A stretch of DNA of 64,000 bases from Platynereis dumerilii (Eukaryota; Annelida; Polychaeta; Phyllodocida; Nereididae), in assembly GCA_026936325.1 (NCBI GenBank), contig JAPTHN010000010.1, positions 47,590,650-47,654,649 of the forward strand, written 5' to 3'. Positions 47,401-55,612 of the stretch are shown in pieces. The notes under the pieces were generated by a model, which was given only the letters and a program-made list of their open reading frames with translations, was not told where the DNA came from and did not search any database. The translations under genes and the position numbers were made by a program. Each line of letters begins with the position of its first letter. Positions within the stretch are counted from its first letter, which is position 1.

Positions 47401-49958
47401 ACTGCGGAATAGGTTGACTACAATTTGAGAGGGACGACGGAGAAATTGAATCTGAGAACAACGTTTAATAAATAAAAGAGTTCATGAGGCACCTTAATAA
47501 TGGTCATTCACAAGTAAGGCCACACATAATTGATTCTTAGCTTCGCGGACCCGCTGACACAATAGATCGCCTGCCGATGGAAAAAAAAATTGAAAAAAAT
47601 AAAATTTTATTTATTTTTTTTTCAATTTTTTTTTTTGGACGTTACAAAATTATTTTTTTTAACCTTTTTTTTTTGTCCTACCGACCGACCCTAGAAAAAG
47701 TGCCTTGACAGGATCCGAGAAGCTAAAGATCAATTATGTGTGGCCTAATCTGAGAATATCACAGGCATTACAATCCTACGATGTACAATCCGTCAAAATG
47801 CTGACCTACATTTTTCCCTATTAAAATCCCTATTGTAAAGTAATAAGTAATATAAGTGTGCATTTAACAGAATGTAAAGCCGCATTTAAGAAGACTTCAT
47901 AGATCCAGAGAAAGTTGTTTTAAATTTTTGACACATTTTGAAAATCAAAACCCGCTTACCCGACTTCTCTGACCCGTAAAGACGGGTGATTCCGACAGGC
48001 CCGCGCTTCCCGCCGGCTGGCCCTGAGAGGTCGTGTCTTCATCATGACTAGCCCCTGCAAAAGGGAATCAATTGAATTTAAAACAAGAGAAAAGGTGCAC
48101 CTGGCAGATATATAATATATTTACACACTGTATTGATAATCACTTAAATGTGATAGTCATTCTACATATCAGAAGCTGAAAGATTGTCAACTATTTAAGG
48201 ACCAACTGAGAAAATTGCCAAATAAATTAGAATTAATTTTGAAATACAAAATGGGCAGGAGACGAAAAACTAAAATCATTTTGGAAGATATCCTCCCTTG
48301 GAAGTCATCCTCCAACAGGAACAATGCGCAGGAGGGAGTTGCAAGTAGTAGAAAGGATTTACTGCTATCATGAAATGCCAAAAAAAAAAAAATACTATAA
48401 ATTAACCACTTCATGAAAATTGTTATTATATTCAGGTCAACAATCTTCCAACTTCAAAAATTATGCAAAATCGTAGTCTCTTATTATCAAAGTAACCCCA
48501 AATGCCTATCAATACTATTTGAAGTCAAGTATGAGAAATGTGCAACAGTATAACAAACAATAAACAAGACATTGCAAAAAATATTAGAGCAATGTACAGA
48601 TGTAAACATCAGCATTTATCAATAATTTGTTCAATATCATGATATAGTATATGCATTTCTCATCATTACAAAAATTATCATTATACAATACACATCCAAC
48701 ATATGACGCAATAGTTGAGCAACGGTTAAATACTATACAGGATGGTTAATAGAACAATTTTCAATTAAAATTTGATAAATCCAATACTATTTATCCCCGG
48801 TTTATCCGGAAAGTTGCAACAGTTCATTCCCTATGCCTCCCATGTATAACTCCAACGCAACATGGAGGAAAATGAAAACAGTTGCAAACTTCCCATACAG
48901 CATGGCCTAACATTTGTGAAGAAAAAACATACAAACTAAAATGACTCATAGGCCGACTACATATGGTAGCCTCATAATAACTTTATATGAAATGAAAATG
49001 TTTATAATGCTACCTGAAATCCTATGATACACATATCTATCTCTATATATATATATACATGTTTATTATGTATATATGTTGCATAACATCAATAAAACAC
49101 ACAATATAAAACCACCATTATATATATATTTCATCTTATAGGTCTACCAGACTCTACCCGCAATATCAATAGTACATGTAGCGAAAACATTTTTCATATA
49201 GGCCTATAATTAATTGTTGTCTTCAGCAATAACATGAAAATAACAACAGTTTAAAAACAATTTTTTTACATGCGCATATTGAAATATAAATTCTAATACA
49301 AATTGTACTCAAGTTGAACTTATATCTGCCAAATACCTCTTCTGTTTGACAGAATAACATCACCAACAGAGACGATAACAAATTAAAAACACTTTCTTGA
49401 AGTAAACATACCAAAGGTTGCATAAATCAGTCAACCATTATCTAAATACCATGCATGCAAATGTCATACTTTAAAAGTTAACTTTCCCAGAATATCCCAG
49501 AATAAACAATGCCGTTATCAGACATTTACTTCTATTGTTAAAAGTGTTTCCGGCATGACTTTTCAGGCTTTTTGAATAAGACATTTCTTTCTTCACCTGA
49601 CAGAAACTTAAATTAAAGTATAACTATTTTTGAATGACCAAGCTAGAATTTCCAACACTAGAATGACCTCAGATTTCAAAAGTGTCATGTGACTTGGTTT
49701 TAGTTATGGCATGTCATGTGACTTACTCTCGAGGTCGCTGATGACTTCCTGAATCGGAGTTTCCTCCGGGCACGACATGAACCGTGAGCGTGGATCATTG
49801 ACGTTAAAGGAACGTGACCTGCGCAAGACAGCGTCTGAATGTGCACGGTACAACATTCGTCCGTACTTCCCATAGTTGAGGAACCGTGGATTGATGCTCG
49901 GCAAGCTAGCAGAGGAAGAAGAAGAAGAAGGCCTCTCCCCTATGACGTCATTAGCCAT
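23204..49958 (-). CDS. OSBPL8: ORP5/ORP8 orthologue (oxysterol-binding-protein-related, ER-anchored), complete CDS
   Basis: Nineteen phase-consistent coding exons give 949 codons plus stop (human ORP8 889, ORP5 879); a further in-phase cassette exon would give 982. ORP5/8 sit in the ER by a C-terminal tail anchor and exchange phosphatidylserine for PI4P at ER-plasma-membrane contacts. Seen in order: Ser-rich N-terminus; basic stretch (about 145-155); PH domain (about 165-290, GDWLKIRGSLKSWTKLWCVL, CWMDALELVM); acidic linker (about 345-404); ORD (about 415-762) with LPTFILEPRS at 440, NPILGETFRC at 500 and the signature EQVSHHPP at 525-532, whose His pair binds PI4P; conserved ADLRPWDPMND after the ORD; hydrophobic tail FLVGAVLLIQVIIFWLF at 931-947. 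Vertebrates split this into OSBPL5 and OSBPL8; this looks like the single invertebrate form, closer to ORP8. Start: first ATG of the conserved frame, 79 nt into the exon. Confidence 0.97.
24016..24151. mobile_element. Palindromic MITE with CCAAT in each arm
   Basis: 136-bp inverted repeat in OSBPL8 intron 18. Outer arms AACTTCATCTGGAC / GTCCAGATGAAGTT; inner arms both contain GGCCAATCAGAG or its complement CTCTGATTGGCT. A possible imperfect duplication is GAGGCGC / GAGGCTC; superfamily not assigned. Confidence 0.65.
24277..24572 (-). CDS. OSBPL8: OSBPL8 coding exon 18
   Basis: 296 nt, acceptor TTTTGCAG, donor GTGTGT; residues 762-860. Opens LRPWDPMNDLLQYEHDY (vertebrate TRPWDPLNDMIQFEKDG) and TKTRHRTPVV, then a basic, Ser-rich linker. 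Confidence 0.96.
25637..25735 (-). CDS. OSBPL8: Candidate OSBPL8 cassette exon
   Basis: Exactly 99 nt between acceptor GAGACAG (weak pyrimidine tract) and donor GTATGT, open in the gene's frame. It starts with one base that completes exon 17's GA (Glu) and ends with two bases (AG) that exon 18's first C completes (Ser). Inclusion therefore adds 33 residues without a frame change: IYSLSALDTRDSSGLSHDSS, DDDVFHNNRKDP. The insert is acidic and Ser-rich, at the conserved YKYAD-LRPWDP junction. Human ORP8 joins this junction directly. No homologue recognised. Confidence 0.5.
26557..26742 (-). CDS. OSBPL8: OSBPL8 coding exon 17 (end of ORD)
   Basis: 186 nt, acceptor CCCCAG, donor GTAAGT; residues 700-761: LWRNVSAAINAGDQNAATEE and WNPRNFERDPITLDWVYKYA. 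Ends with two bases of a codon (GA) that both candidate downstream exons can complete. Confidence 0.97.
26873..26973 (-). CDS. OSBPL8: OSBPL8 coding exon 16 (ORD)
   Basis: 101 nt, acceptor CATTAG, donor GTATGT; residues 667-699: ETSLFWNPTPEVKTGRLKRF, ending EHESE and a split Arg codon. Confidence 0.96.
27434..27559 (-). CDS. OSBPL8: OSBPL8 coding exon 15 (ORD)
   Basis: 126 nt, phase 0/0, acceptor TTTTTCAG; residues 625-666: PFFGSGEASNKITGKFKLGS and so on. Donor GTATGA is read as the junction because it keeps phase with the next exon. Confidence 0.95.
28019..28116 (-). CDS. OSBPL8: OSBPL8 coding exon 14 (ORD)
   Basis: 98 nt, acceptor TTGCAG, donor GTGAAT; residues 592-624: IMVGTLTMELGGKVSIECEK...LEFKLK. 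Confidence 0.97.
28665..28763 (-). CDS. OSBPL8: OSBPL8 coding exon 13 (ORD)
   Basis: 99 nt, acceptor GCTCACAG, donor GTATGT; residues 559-591: NSVSAIMDGVGRMTLLKRGE and DYLISMPYAHCK. Confidence 0.97.
29058..29154 (-). CDS. OSBPL8: OSBPL8 coding exon 12 (ORD, HHPP)
   Basis: 97 nt, acceptor TTTCAG, donor GTCAGT; residues 527-558: VSHHPPVSAFFVTNRQDGF. The two His residues are the conserved PI4P-binding pair. Confidence 0.98.
29389..29487 (-). CDS. OSBPL8: OSBPL8 coding exon 11 (ORD)
   Basis: 99 nt, phase 0/0, acceptor ATCCAG, donor GTAAGT; residues 494-526: GLKKPYNPILGETFRCNW...IAEQ. The ORP signature EQVSHHPP spans its 3' junction. Confidence 0.98.
29671..29752 (-). CDS. OSBPL8: OSBPL8 coding exon 10 (ORD)
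   Basis: 82 nt, acceptor TTTTCAG, donor GTATGT; residues 466-493, ending RWYLSGFYKKPK. Confidence 0.97.
30739..30923 (-). CDS. OSBPL8: OSBPL8 coding exon 9 (ORD start, lid)
   Basis: 185 nt, acceptor TTTTCTAG, donor GTTAGT; residues 405-465. Contains ENKSLIW, QVRPGMDLSKVVLPTFILEP and FLDKLSDYYYHADFL, the lid and first ORD segments. Confidence 0.98.
31056..31130 (-). mobile_element. SINE fragment in OSBPL8 intron
   Basis: Plus strand shows GGATGTATGGATGATTGGGG, CTGTATTTATGCACTTG and AAATTAGGACAGGAGGACGAC, the 3' half of the window's tRNA-derived SINE. Truncated before the tRNA head. Confidence 0.75.
31649..31827 (-). CDS. OSBPL8: OSBPL8 coding exon 8 (acidic linker)
   Basis: 179 nt, acceptor GTCTCCAG, donor GTGCGT; residues 345-404, strongly acidic (SDEEEEEITERF) and ending EELGQ, like the vertebrate linker that ends EELG. 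Confidence 0.94.
32721..32930 (-). CDS. OSBPL8: OSBPL8 coding exon 7 (end of PH domain)
   Basis: 210 nt, acceptor TTTTACAG, donor GTAATT; residues 275-344. Opens with the PH C-terminal helix GKCWMDALELVMRCSSLL, then a divergent Ser/Asp-rich linker. Confidence 0.95.
34310..35080. repeat. Six-unit tandem array rich in YY1-like motifs
   Basis: About six units of 135-150 bp in OSBPL8 intron 6. Each opens with a GATGGCTGCCAAAATGGC-type block and a GCCGCCATCTTGGATTT block, followed by a spacer with CCATACCTGTACCAAATTTC and AAGGTCACAATGG. By eye there are about 20 cores matching the YY1 consensus (AAGATGGC or AAAATGGC) in both orientations. Open frames here are artefacts. Confidence 0.85.
35097..35504. 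repeat. 204-bp direct duplication ending in GTCGGTT hairpin
   Basis: Two adjacent near-identical 204-bp copies (35097-35300 and 35301-35504). They begin with the same spacer as the YY1-like array (ACCCATAGTACCATACCTGT) and end with a small hairpin AACCGACGTTAGGTCGGTT (35252-35270 and 35455-35473). Similarity with only a few changes suggests a recent duplication. Confidence 0.9.
35505..36970. other. OSBPL8 intron 6 segment with probable LINE tails
   Basis: No gene. GATACTAAGGAGAAGAAGAAG near 35990-36010 resembles the simple 3' tail of the LINEs at 7412 and 36971. Around 36360-36485 the text ending CTATCCATTTCAATTCAATT resembles a CR1/L2-type LINE 3' end. Both are only suggestive. Confidence 0.35.
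36971..40510 (-). mobile_element. LINE (non-LTR retrotransposon) 3' part, split by a DNA transposon
   Basis: Reads on minus. 40510-40241 encodes part of a reverse transcriptase (CADDVTLI, the A/YADD-type catalytic box, then HPKKSTITKM). 38221-37047 encodes the C-terminal part (LTWKEGKNSPDVNSNIKKAR; NVATEAIYLLLGALPIEA) with a Cys/His motif (CPLC...HLTARC) near residues 268-285. The 3' UTR ends in a GAAGAA tail (36972-36995). The hAT-like element at 38222-40232 interrupts the frame at ...EEFTHLG / LTWKEG..., with an 8-bp target duplication. The 5' part of the LINE is absent. Clade not assigned. Confidence 0.85.
38222..40232. mobile_element. hAT-like non-autonomous element, copy 1 (inside a LINE)
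   Basis: 2,011 bp with perfect 20-bp terminal inverted repeats TAGGGTGCATCAGTTGCCCC and an exact 8-bp target duplication GCCTAGAT (38214-38221, 40233-40240). TAGGG ends plus 8-bp duplication fit hAT. Degenerate pairing continues about 150 bp inward (AGGGGTGGCACAC in both arms). The only notable frame is 135 codons (38261-38668, plus), not transposase-like. Differs from copy 2 by only about seven changes seen by eye, so it moved recently. Confidence 0.93.
40600..40862. repeat. Hairpin-ended dispersed repeat
   Basis: Contains AATGGTCACATG, CCAAGTTTCAGGCCAATCTC and ends CCCCTCTAAAAACCGCCGATAGGTCGGTT (written here as two parts: CCCCTCTAAAA and ACCGCCGATAGGTCGGTT). The last part is a variant of the hairpin closing the 204-bp duplication at 35252 and 35455, so the three ends share ancestry. 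Confidence 0.55.
41204..41288 (-). CDS. OSBPL8: OSBPL8 coding exon 6 (PH domain)
   Basis: 85 nt, acceptor CATTTAG, donor GTAAGT; residues 247-274 (GPKGESIGAITQPLPYSYLI...). Followed by an 8.3-kb repeat-filled intron. Confidence 0.97.
41709..41831 (-). CDS. OSBPL8: OSBPL8 coding exon 5 (PH domain)
   Basis: 123 nt, phase 0/0, acceptor AATTTCAG, donor GTAATC; residues 206-246 including KKDGFCFKLFHPLEQSIWA, conserved in the ORP5/8 PH domain. Confidence 0.97.
42270..42458 (-). CDS. OSBPL8: OSBPL8 coding exon 4 (basic stretch and PH domain start)
   Basis: 189 nt, phase 0/0, acceptor TCTGCAG, donor GTTAAT; residues 143-205. Basic VQKKVYRKEKKRAAKELL then PH strands IIMGDWLKIRGSLKSWTKLW. Nearly collinear with human ORP8. 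Confidence 0.97.
42932..43030 (-). CDS. OSBPL8: OSBPL8 coding exon 3
   Basis: 99 nt, phase 0 at both ends, acceptor TTTTCAG, donor GTAGTA; residues 110-142 ending SKLSKHESLK, matching the vertebrate SKLTKKESLK just before the PH-domain exon. Confidence 0.93.
43031..45246 (-). other. OSBPL8 intron 2, left part
   Basis: AT-rich intron sequence with no supported gene or clear repeat up to the hAT-like element at 45247. Confidence 0.7.
45247..47257. mobile_element. hAT-like non-autonomous element, copy 2
   Basis: Same 2,011-bp length, same orientation and same 20-bp ends as copy 1, with the matching 135-codon frame at 45286-45693 (one Tyr/Asn difference). The target duplication is best read as ACTCAACA (45236-45243, 47257-47264); the left copy is separated from TAGGG by three bases (GTC), unlike the exact duplication of copy 1. 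Confidence 0.92.
47518..47745. mobile_element. Tourist/Harbinger-like MITE
   Basis: 228 bp with inverted ends GGCCACACATAATTGAT (about 45 bp, imperfect, continuing TTAGCTTC) and a 3-bp TAA duplication (47515-47517, 47746-47748), the TWA target of PIF/Harbinger elements. The centre holds complementary A-runs and T-runs that would fold together. Lies in OSBPL8 intron 2. Confidence 0.7.
47960..48054 (-). CDS. OSBPL8: OSBPL8 coding exon 2
   Basis: 95 nt, acceptor CTTTTGCAG, donor GTAAGC; residues 78-109 (ASHDEDTTSQGQPAG...). Low-complexity linker; the frame is set by phase with both neighbours. Confidence 0.85.
48055..49726 (-). other. OSBPL8 intron 1
   Basis: 1,672 bp, AT-rich, TA microsatellites near 49045 and 49122; nothing else recognised. 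Confidence 0.8.
49727..49958 (-). CDS. OSBPL8: OSBPL8 coding exon 1
   Basis: 232 coding nt, residues 1-77 plus one base, donor GTAAGT. Starts MANDVIGERPSSSSSSASLP; the Ser run comes from a TCT microsatellite. N-termini vary strongly among ORP5/8 proteins, so an alternative upstream start is possible. Confidence 0.85.
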
Positions 49959-50037
49959 GCTGCAGCAACTCCATCTGGTGCTAATGCTTGCCTCACATTA
50001 CTCTAGGTGGCAGTGTGGTCACACCAAGTGCTGCCAT
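49959..50037 (-). promoter_or_regulatory. OSBPL8: OSBPL8 5' UTR segment with upstream ORFs
   Basis: The exon carrying the start codon appears to begin at 50037 (acceptor TTTGCAG). Its 79-nt leader holds three upstream ATGs: a 14-codon uORF beginning MAALGV at 50037, a nested ATG-TGA at its end, and MELLQHG (49974 to 49951), which overlaps the main start. If these are in the mature mRNA, scanning ribosomes would meet all three first. The transcription start is not located. Confidence 0.6.
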
Positions 50038-53000
50038 CTGCAAATTAAGAAAAAGAACATATTTTGAATCAACAGACGGACAATTATACATTGTAAGTAC
50101 TTTAACATTAAGGAATCAACTTGACAAAAGGAGCTGGTTATGTTGTGCAGTCTAATGAGAATTGGAAATATAAACCAGACACACAATGACTCCAGCAAAA
50201 ACAAGGGAATGAATTCAACGAGTGAAACAAGCATCACGTAACAACACAATTTAAATCACATCAGAGGGACAAGGCTTGAGATTCTTTATCATCCCAACCC
50301 AATTATTCTTCAGCTGTCCTGATGACAGAGAGCTACAGTGACTACATCACTACAACCAGACAACCACATAAAACGTAAGTATCCAATCTAGTTTTTCTTC
50401 TAGTCTACAGCGTAAATTGATGTCTAGCCCTCTTCCTCTCCTAAGCCCCATATACAGTCCAAGCCAACCTCTCAAATTGAGACAGAATGACGTTCTCATG
50501 AGCCTGGCTTTGGTGGTGCTATACAAGTCTAGACAGACTCCTTAAGATTCTGAGGGAATGCCTTAATGCGACACACTGAGCTCGCCTGTCAGGGTTGACT
50601 GTCAGCCGTCTTTCATGTTACTTAGCCGAACAGTGAGAATAATGCGAGAATAGTGCGAGGACTCTGCGGAGGAGCCGCAGTGAAGAAAGTAGTGAGTAAG
50701 CAGAAGGGACAGCTATATACACACATTGTATGTAGTAAACCAGGAACTATGCAGATAAAGTAAGTCACCATGAAGAGCTGGCAGCTTTTACAGTCATCCT
50801 TTGGTCCAAGAACCTCCTCATTAGCTACTAGTAATATGAGAATATCCCATAATATCAAAAAATGCAGCAATATGAGACCACGCTCTGACAAAAGATCATT
50901 TCTTTCTAATTCTTGCTTCTATTCACACAGAAAATATACCTAACAGAAGACCACCCTGCAGGTGGACCATTCACAAATCCATCCATATAGCTTTACACAA
51001 TAGCTCTTACCTCAAAAGTACTCGAGAGGCCCCACTCCGAGACAATGAGAGAACTCCGAGATAGACAATTCTGAAGTACTACAACAAAGATGTTTAATTG
51101 AAGTCGAGCACTGTCTGAATCACTGAAACTTGGTACTTCTTCCCGGAAAAAAAACTTTAAAAAGTAACCTGGCATTTAGCACCCAATACTGGCAGCTACA
51201 ACCACACATAGTAGCCAATACTAGTGCTACCATAGCCAATATTGGCAGCCAGTTCTGCCAGCCGATAGTAGGCTGATCAATGAGATCTATCCCGGGGACA
51301 GAAAAAGTGCACAGAATAGCTCCGTGATGACTCCAATTGTGCTCAATACATTATCACCCAAGTTCGATACTCGGTAAAAATCTGTTATCAGTTTCCAATA
51401 TCATGCAGTTCTCGTTTCCCATTGCCATTCCAGAACATCGACAAAGCACCACAACGGCCACATATTGAAAGTTTTGCATACTGATTCCCTGGTTGAGAGA
51501 GTGACAGAGCTTACCATCCAGTAGGCTTATTTGGTACAAGATAGATAGCCTTAAAAGGACAGACAGGGATCATGGTAATGAGAAGATAATGCAATAATGC
51601 GGAAAACCTTGAGCGAAGATCCAACCAGATGCTCTTGAAAGATTATTCAGAAAATGTAGTAAAAATTGAAATCAAAAGGTAGTTCTTAGAGACCAATATA
51701 TATCAATAACTCAGACACTCTTTCTTTTTCAACATTCGGGGAATGGTTACATTTATCTAGACCTCCAAATCATAAAACGTCATTAGTGTCATTACATTAC
51801 TTTAATACTGGTTCCCGGCCACTTTCATCAAATTAATAAATCAGTGTCCTGGAGCGTTCCTGTGATCAGAAGAGAATTAATTCAATCTCCAAAATGGTGT
51901 GGGTCATGGCAGCTTCAAATGGTGCAAAAAGCGAATTTCTGAAAAAGCGCCTTGGGCAATCTTGACAATTTTGTCACATCTTAATCAGCTCCGATAACAA
52001 GAGATACCAAGAACTTGGAAAAATTTCTGTGAAAAGAATGAGAGTTGATCTCCAAATGATTATAATTTTTCTAAATCTGGCAAAGATTCTCAATTACTCA
52101 ACTATCCACACGTTATTAAATCTCCCCATAATCTCCGCACCATTCCAAATTGCTTTCTTCGCACTTTGTAAAAGACTTTTCTCGAAAGCATAATAGCCAA
52201 ACCTAAAGATTTCCCAGAAAATTTCCTCTCAGTTGCAAAAATCTCTGCCTTTCCTAATTGCTTTCTTCGCACTTCACAAAAGATTTCTCCACCTTAATTA
52301 CCCTCAACTTGCATTATTAATAACCGAATCAGGAGCAAGGTGCTTCATTTTATTCCATTTTACAAGCCACTAATGGCTTTTCCCAGCCTAATTACAAATA
52401 ATAAGCCAATATGGAACCCTTTAATAGCCAAATTAAAAATTTGATAAGACGCAGAAAGTGCAGTTACAGAAGCAATTCTGGTAATAATAGCTGCATCTGG
52501 GACCACTTTGTGGTTGCGGCAAAAAATGACTCTCAATGATCTTCGAATAATTGCATCAGTTACAAAATTTTAATTCAAGTCATAACAAAATCAGCACTTT
52601 TGCTTTGCCCAGAACACTGAGGTGTGGCAGTGGGGTGAAAATTACTGCTGTAATTGTATTATATATTTCTTTTTGTCTCAGGACTCTAATGTGAAGGTTG
52701 GCCATTTTATAATACCAGCTACCAGAAGCAGAAGTTCTGGTTGTTCACTATCTACACTGTCCCAAGAGGACAGGCAAAAATGTGCCAAATCAGGGAGGCT
52801 CTATAATATCCCATAATATAAGTATACCTCAAACTGCGCATATCGTTTTGTCAAATGAAGAATACATAGTTGCATGACGTCAACATCAAGAAACAAAACA
52901 AGACATATCCGCATCTTCATCATGTTCATGGTAGAAGTTAGCTGGGGGGCTCTCTGAGTCTCCTTCGCTTTCTCTCTCTCTCTGTCTACATGGCCAGCTG

Positions 53001-53307
53001 AGTTATCCGGCTGAGTTATATCCATTTGTTTAGTAATTCATGAAGCAAAAGGCCATTAGCTTTGTGTAGCTTTGCAAAGCTTTGCGATGAGGAAGGGAGG
53101 TGTGCCCTAAGAGACTAGCTAAGTACGAACAACACCATTCACTTTGGTCTGCTCCCTTCGCCAAAAGTAATGACGGAGGCTGGGCGGTAGGCCTACGGAT
53201 GGTAATACACCGTACTAAGAGGCCAAGCTACAAGTAATGCAACATCTTTAATAGATAATCAGCTTCCAATAGCCATAACACTCTGCGAACATTAAAAGTT
53301 ATGCAGG
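50038..53307. other. OSBPL8 upstream sequence
   Basis: No coding exon or named repeat recognised. Non-coding 5' exons of OSBPL8 may lie here or farther right but cannot be identified without RNA. Confidence 0.55.
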
Positions 53308-53352
53308 GAGATGAGTGATGAAGCTTTACGTCCTGTATTTTTGCACTGGGTA
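53308..53352 (-). mobile_element. SINE tail fragment
   Basis: GATGAGTGATGAAGC and TTTACGTCCTGTATTTTTGC followed by ACTGGGTAGGC on plus: the terminal part of the window's SINE family. Confidence 0.55.
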
Positions 53353-53839
53353 GGCAGGGATCATGGTGATCATGAGGAATGCATTAGTGACAAAGGATGA
53401 GGCATCCATAGGTTGCCCAAGACCAAAAATTTTTCTACATTTCATTGATCATTATTTATTCTTCGCAATTTTTGAGTATATATATTGTACATCCCTTTGG
53501 ATAACCTCGACTATTAATTATATATTATATATCATCTTAATTCATCTAATATTATAAAGTTATTGGAGAACCTCCACTACAGTCCTCCACTTAATGAACA
53601 CAATATTGAAGAGGGGACGGAGGACCTGGAGCATCTACTAAACAAGGAGGAGAGCAGACAAGAGGAGCAGACAGGAGGAGACAACCTTGGGACAGATTAG
53701 GCCTCAGACTGCCTCGACCACCATGATGGTTCATTAGAATGGAACTATAGTTTGATGTCCATGACCTTCAATGCAATTCAGTTCACTTTCACCATGGTGA
53801 CCTCCATATGACCTTCAGAATATGACAGCATCAATTGCC

Positions 53840-54590
53840 TGAATGCAGGACGTTCTTGATTTTAAATCAAGAAAATTACTAGTCTTTGCCCTACTACAAT
53901 GTCACTTTGACTATGCTATCTCTGCTTGGTTTTGGGGATTGACCAAAGGTGCTCAAAAAAGATTGCAAGTGTTGCAGAATAGGATTGTACGCTTTATTCT
54001 CGATCTAGGACCAAGGTCACATATTGGACAGAATGAACTTGATAGAGCCGGAATGCTTAGCACTAAAGATCGAGCAAAACAGCTTATGCTCAACCATATG
54101 CACAATGTATATCACAAAGTTGCACCTAGCTACATTTGTCAGAATTTTAACAGAATAGTCCATCGATACAATACCAGACACATGGAAAATAACTTTTTCT
54201 TGAACAAACCACGTGGGATGGAAGATCGTAATTTTAGCTATCAAGGTGTGTTGGCTTAGAACAACTTACCAAATATTGTTAAGACTACTAATAGTAAAGA
54301 TACTTTTAGAGCCAAGGTAAAACAATTCTTAGAGGCACAAGCACATTTAAATGAAATTTCTGCTACTGTTACTTATTAATTAATTTGTTTACATTGTATA
54401 TATTTTAACAGCGTGGATAGCCTCTATTGCATCTTGATGCCATCTTGTAGCCCGGACCACACTGGAAATAAGTTTTTAACTTTTGTGTGCAATCCGAACT
54501 GCATTACGACAGTGTACTTTTGCATCTATGTATATCTATTTGTATCTGTACCCTCTTTTAATGTGGCTGAATAAAGTCTGTCTATCTAGG
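53840..54590 (+). mobile_element. CR1/L2-like LINE 3' fragment
   Basis: An open stretch from 53843 encodes the C-terminal ORF2 region typical of CR1/L2-like LINEs (SRKLLVFALLQCHFDYAISA; LQVLQNRIVRFIL; YNTRHMENNFFL). An in-frame TAG at 54257-54259, where relatives have Trp (GVLAWNNLP), breaks it; the frame then continues to 54379. The 3' UTR ends GAATAAAGTCTGTCTATCTA, a short TCTA-type tail. 5'-truncated, inactive. Confidence 0.82.
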
Positions 54591-55091
54591 CGGAGGGTCT
54601 TATCTGGCTCATCACTGACATCAGCAACAGAATGTTATTCAATATTGTTGACATTACATCATTGCAGCAGTATACATCACAAGCATCTACATTCTGCAAT
54701 ATTCAACAAACAAAGTCATACAGGCTGCCTTTCTGTAGCAACATGCACTCATAAGGGATTATTCTCCAAGTATGAGACACTACACCAAATAAGTAGCTTA
54801 ATGCACCAGGGTTCCCCCTGGACTAATTGTTAAGAGCACTCGTTTGTGCAACCACTGGCTGTTAGGTCAATTGAAAAACTCTGGATAATTGCAAAGAATA
54901 GGGTATTTGCATCATACTCCTAGTCTTCCAAACACTATCAGAACTCGGGGCAATGTTTCCTGAGTCTCTGCCCATGGGCTCTGAGGTCGTGGCTTCAAAT
55001 GCCAACACACAATTAGTAAATTATGTCATTCGATGGCACGCATCCAAGGTCACACAGGACGGCACACTCAATTCATAGATGTACTGCAGCT

Positions 55092-55612
55092 CCTAATCAA
55101 ATTGGAAACTTGAAGTTCAGGATCAAATTGGAAACTTGAAGATCAGGATCAAATTGGAAACTTGAAGATCCTAATCAAATTGGAAACTTGAAGTTCAGGA
55201 TCAAATTGGAAACTTGAAGATCAGGATCAAATTGGAAACTTGAAGATCCTAATCAAATTGGAAACTTGAAGTTCAGGATCAAATTGGAAACTTGAAGATC
55301 AGGATCAAATTGGAAACTTGAAGATCCTAATCAAATTGGAAACTTGAAGTTCAGGATCAAATTGGAAACTTGAAGATCAGGATCAAATTGGAAATTTGAA
55401 GATCCTAATCAAATTGGAAACTTGAAGTTCAGGATCAAATTGGAAACTTGAAGATCAGGATCAAATTGGAAACTTGAAGATCAGGATCAAATTGGAAACT
55501 TGAAGATCCTAATCAAATTGGAAACTTGAAGTTCAGGATCAAATTGGAAACTTGAAGATCAGGATCAAATTGGAAACTTGAAGATCCTAATCAAATTGGA
55601 AACTTGAAGTTA
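55092..55612. repeat. 26-bp satellite with 78-bp higher-order unit
   Basis: Twenty 26-bp monomers with the core ATCAAATTGGAAACTTGAAG. Monomers differ only in flanking bases and occur as trimers: one beginning CCTA and ending GTT, then two beginning CAGG. Trimers start at 55092, 55170, 55248, 55326, 55404, 55508 and 55586 (the last incomplete); the 55404 unit has one extra monomer, hence 104 bp. Confidence 0.96.
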
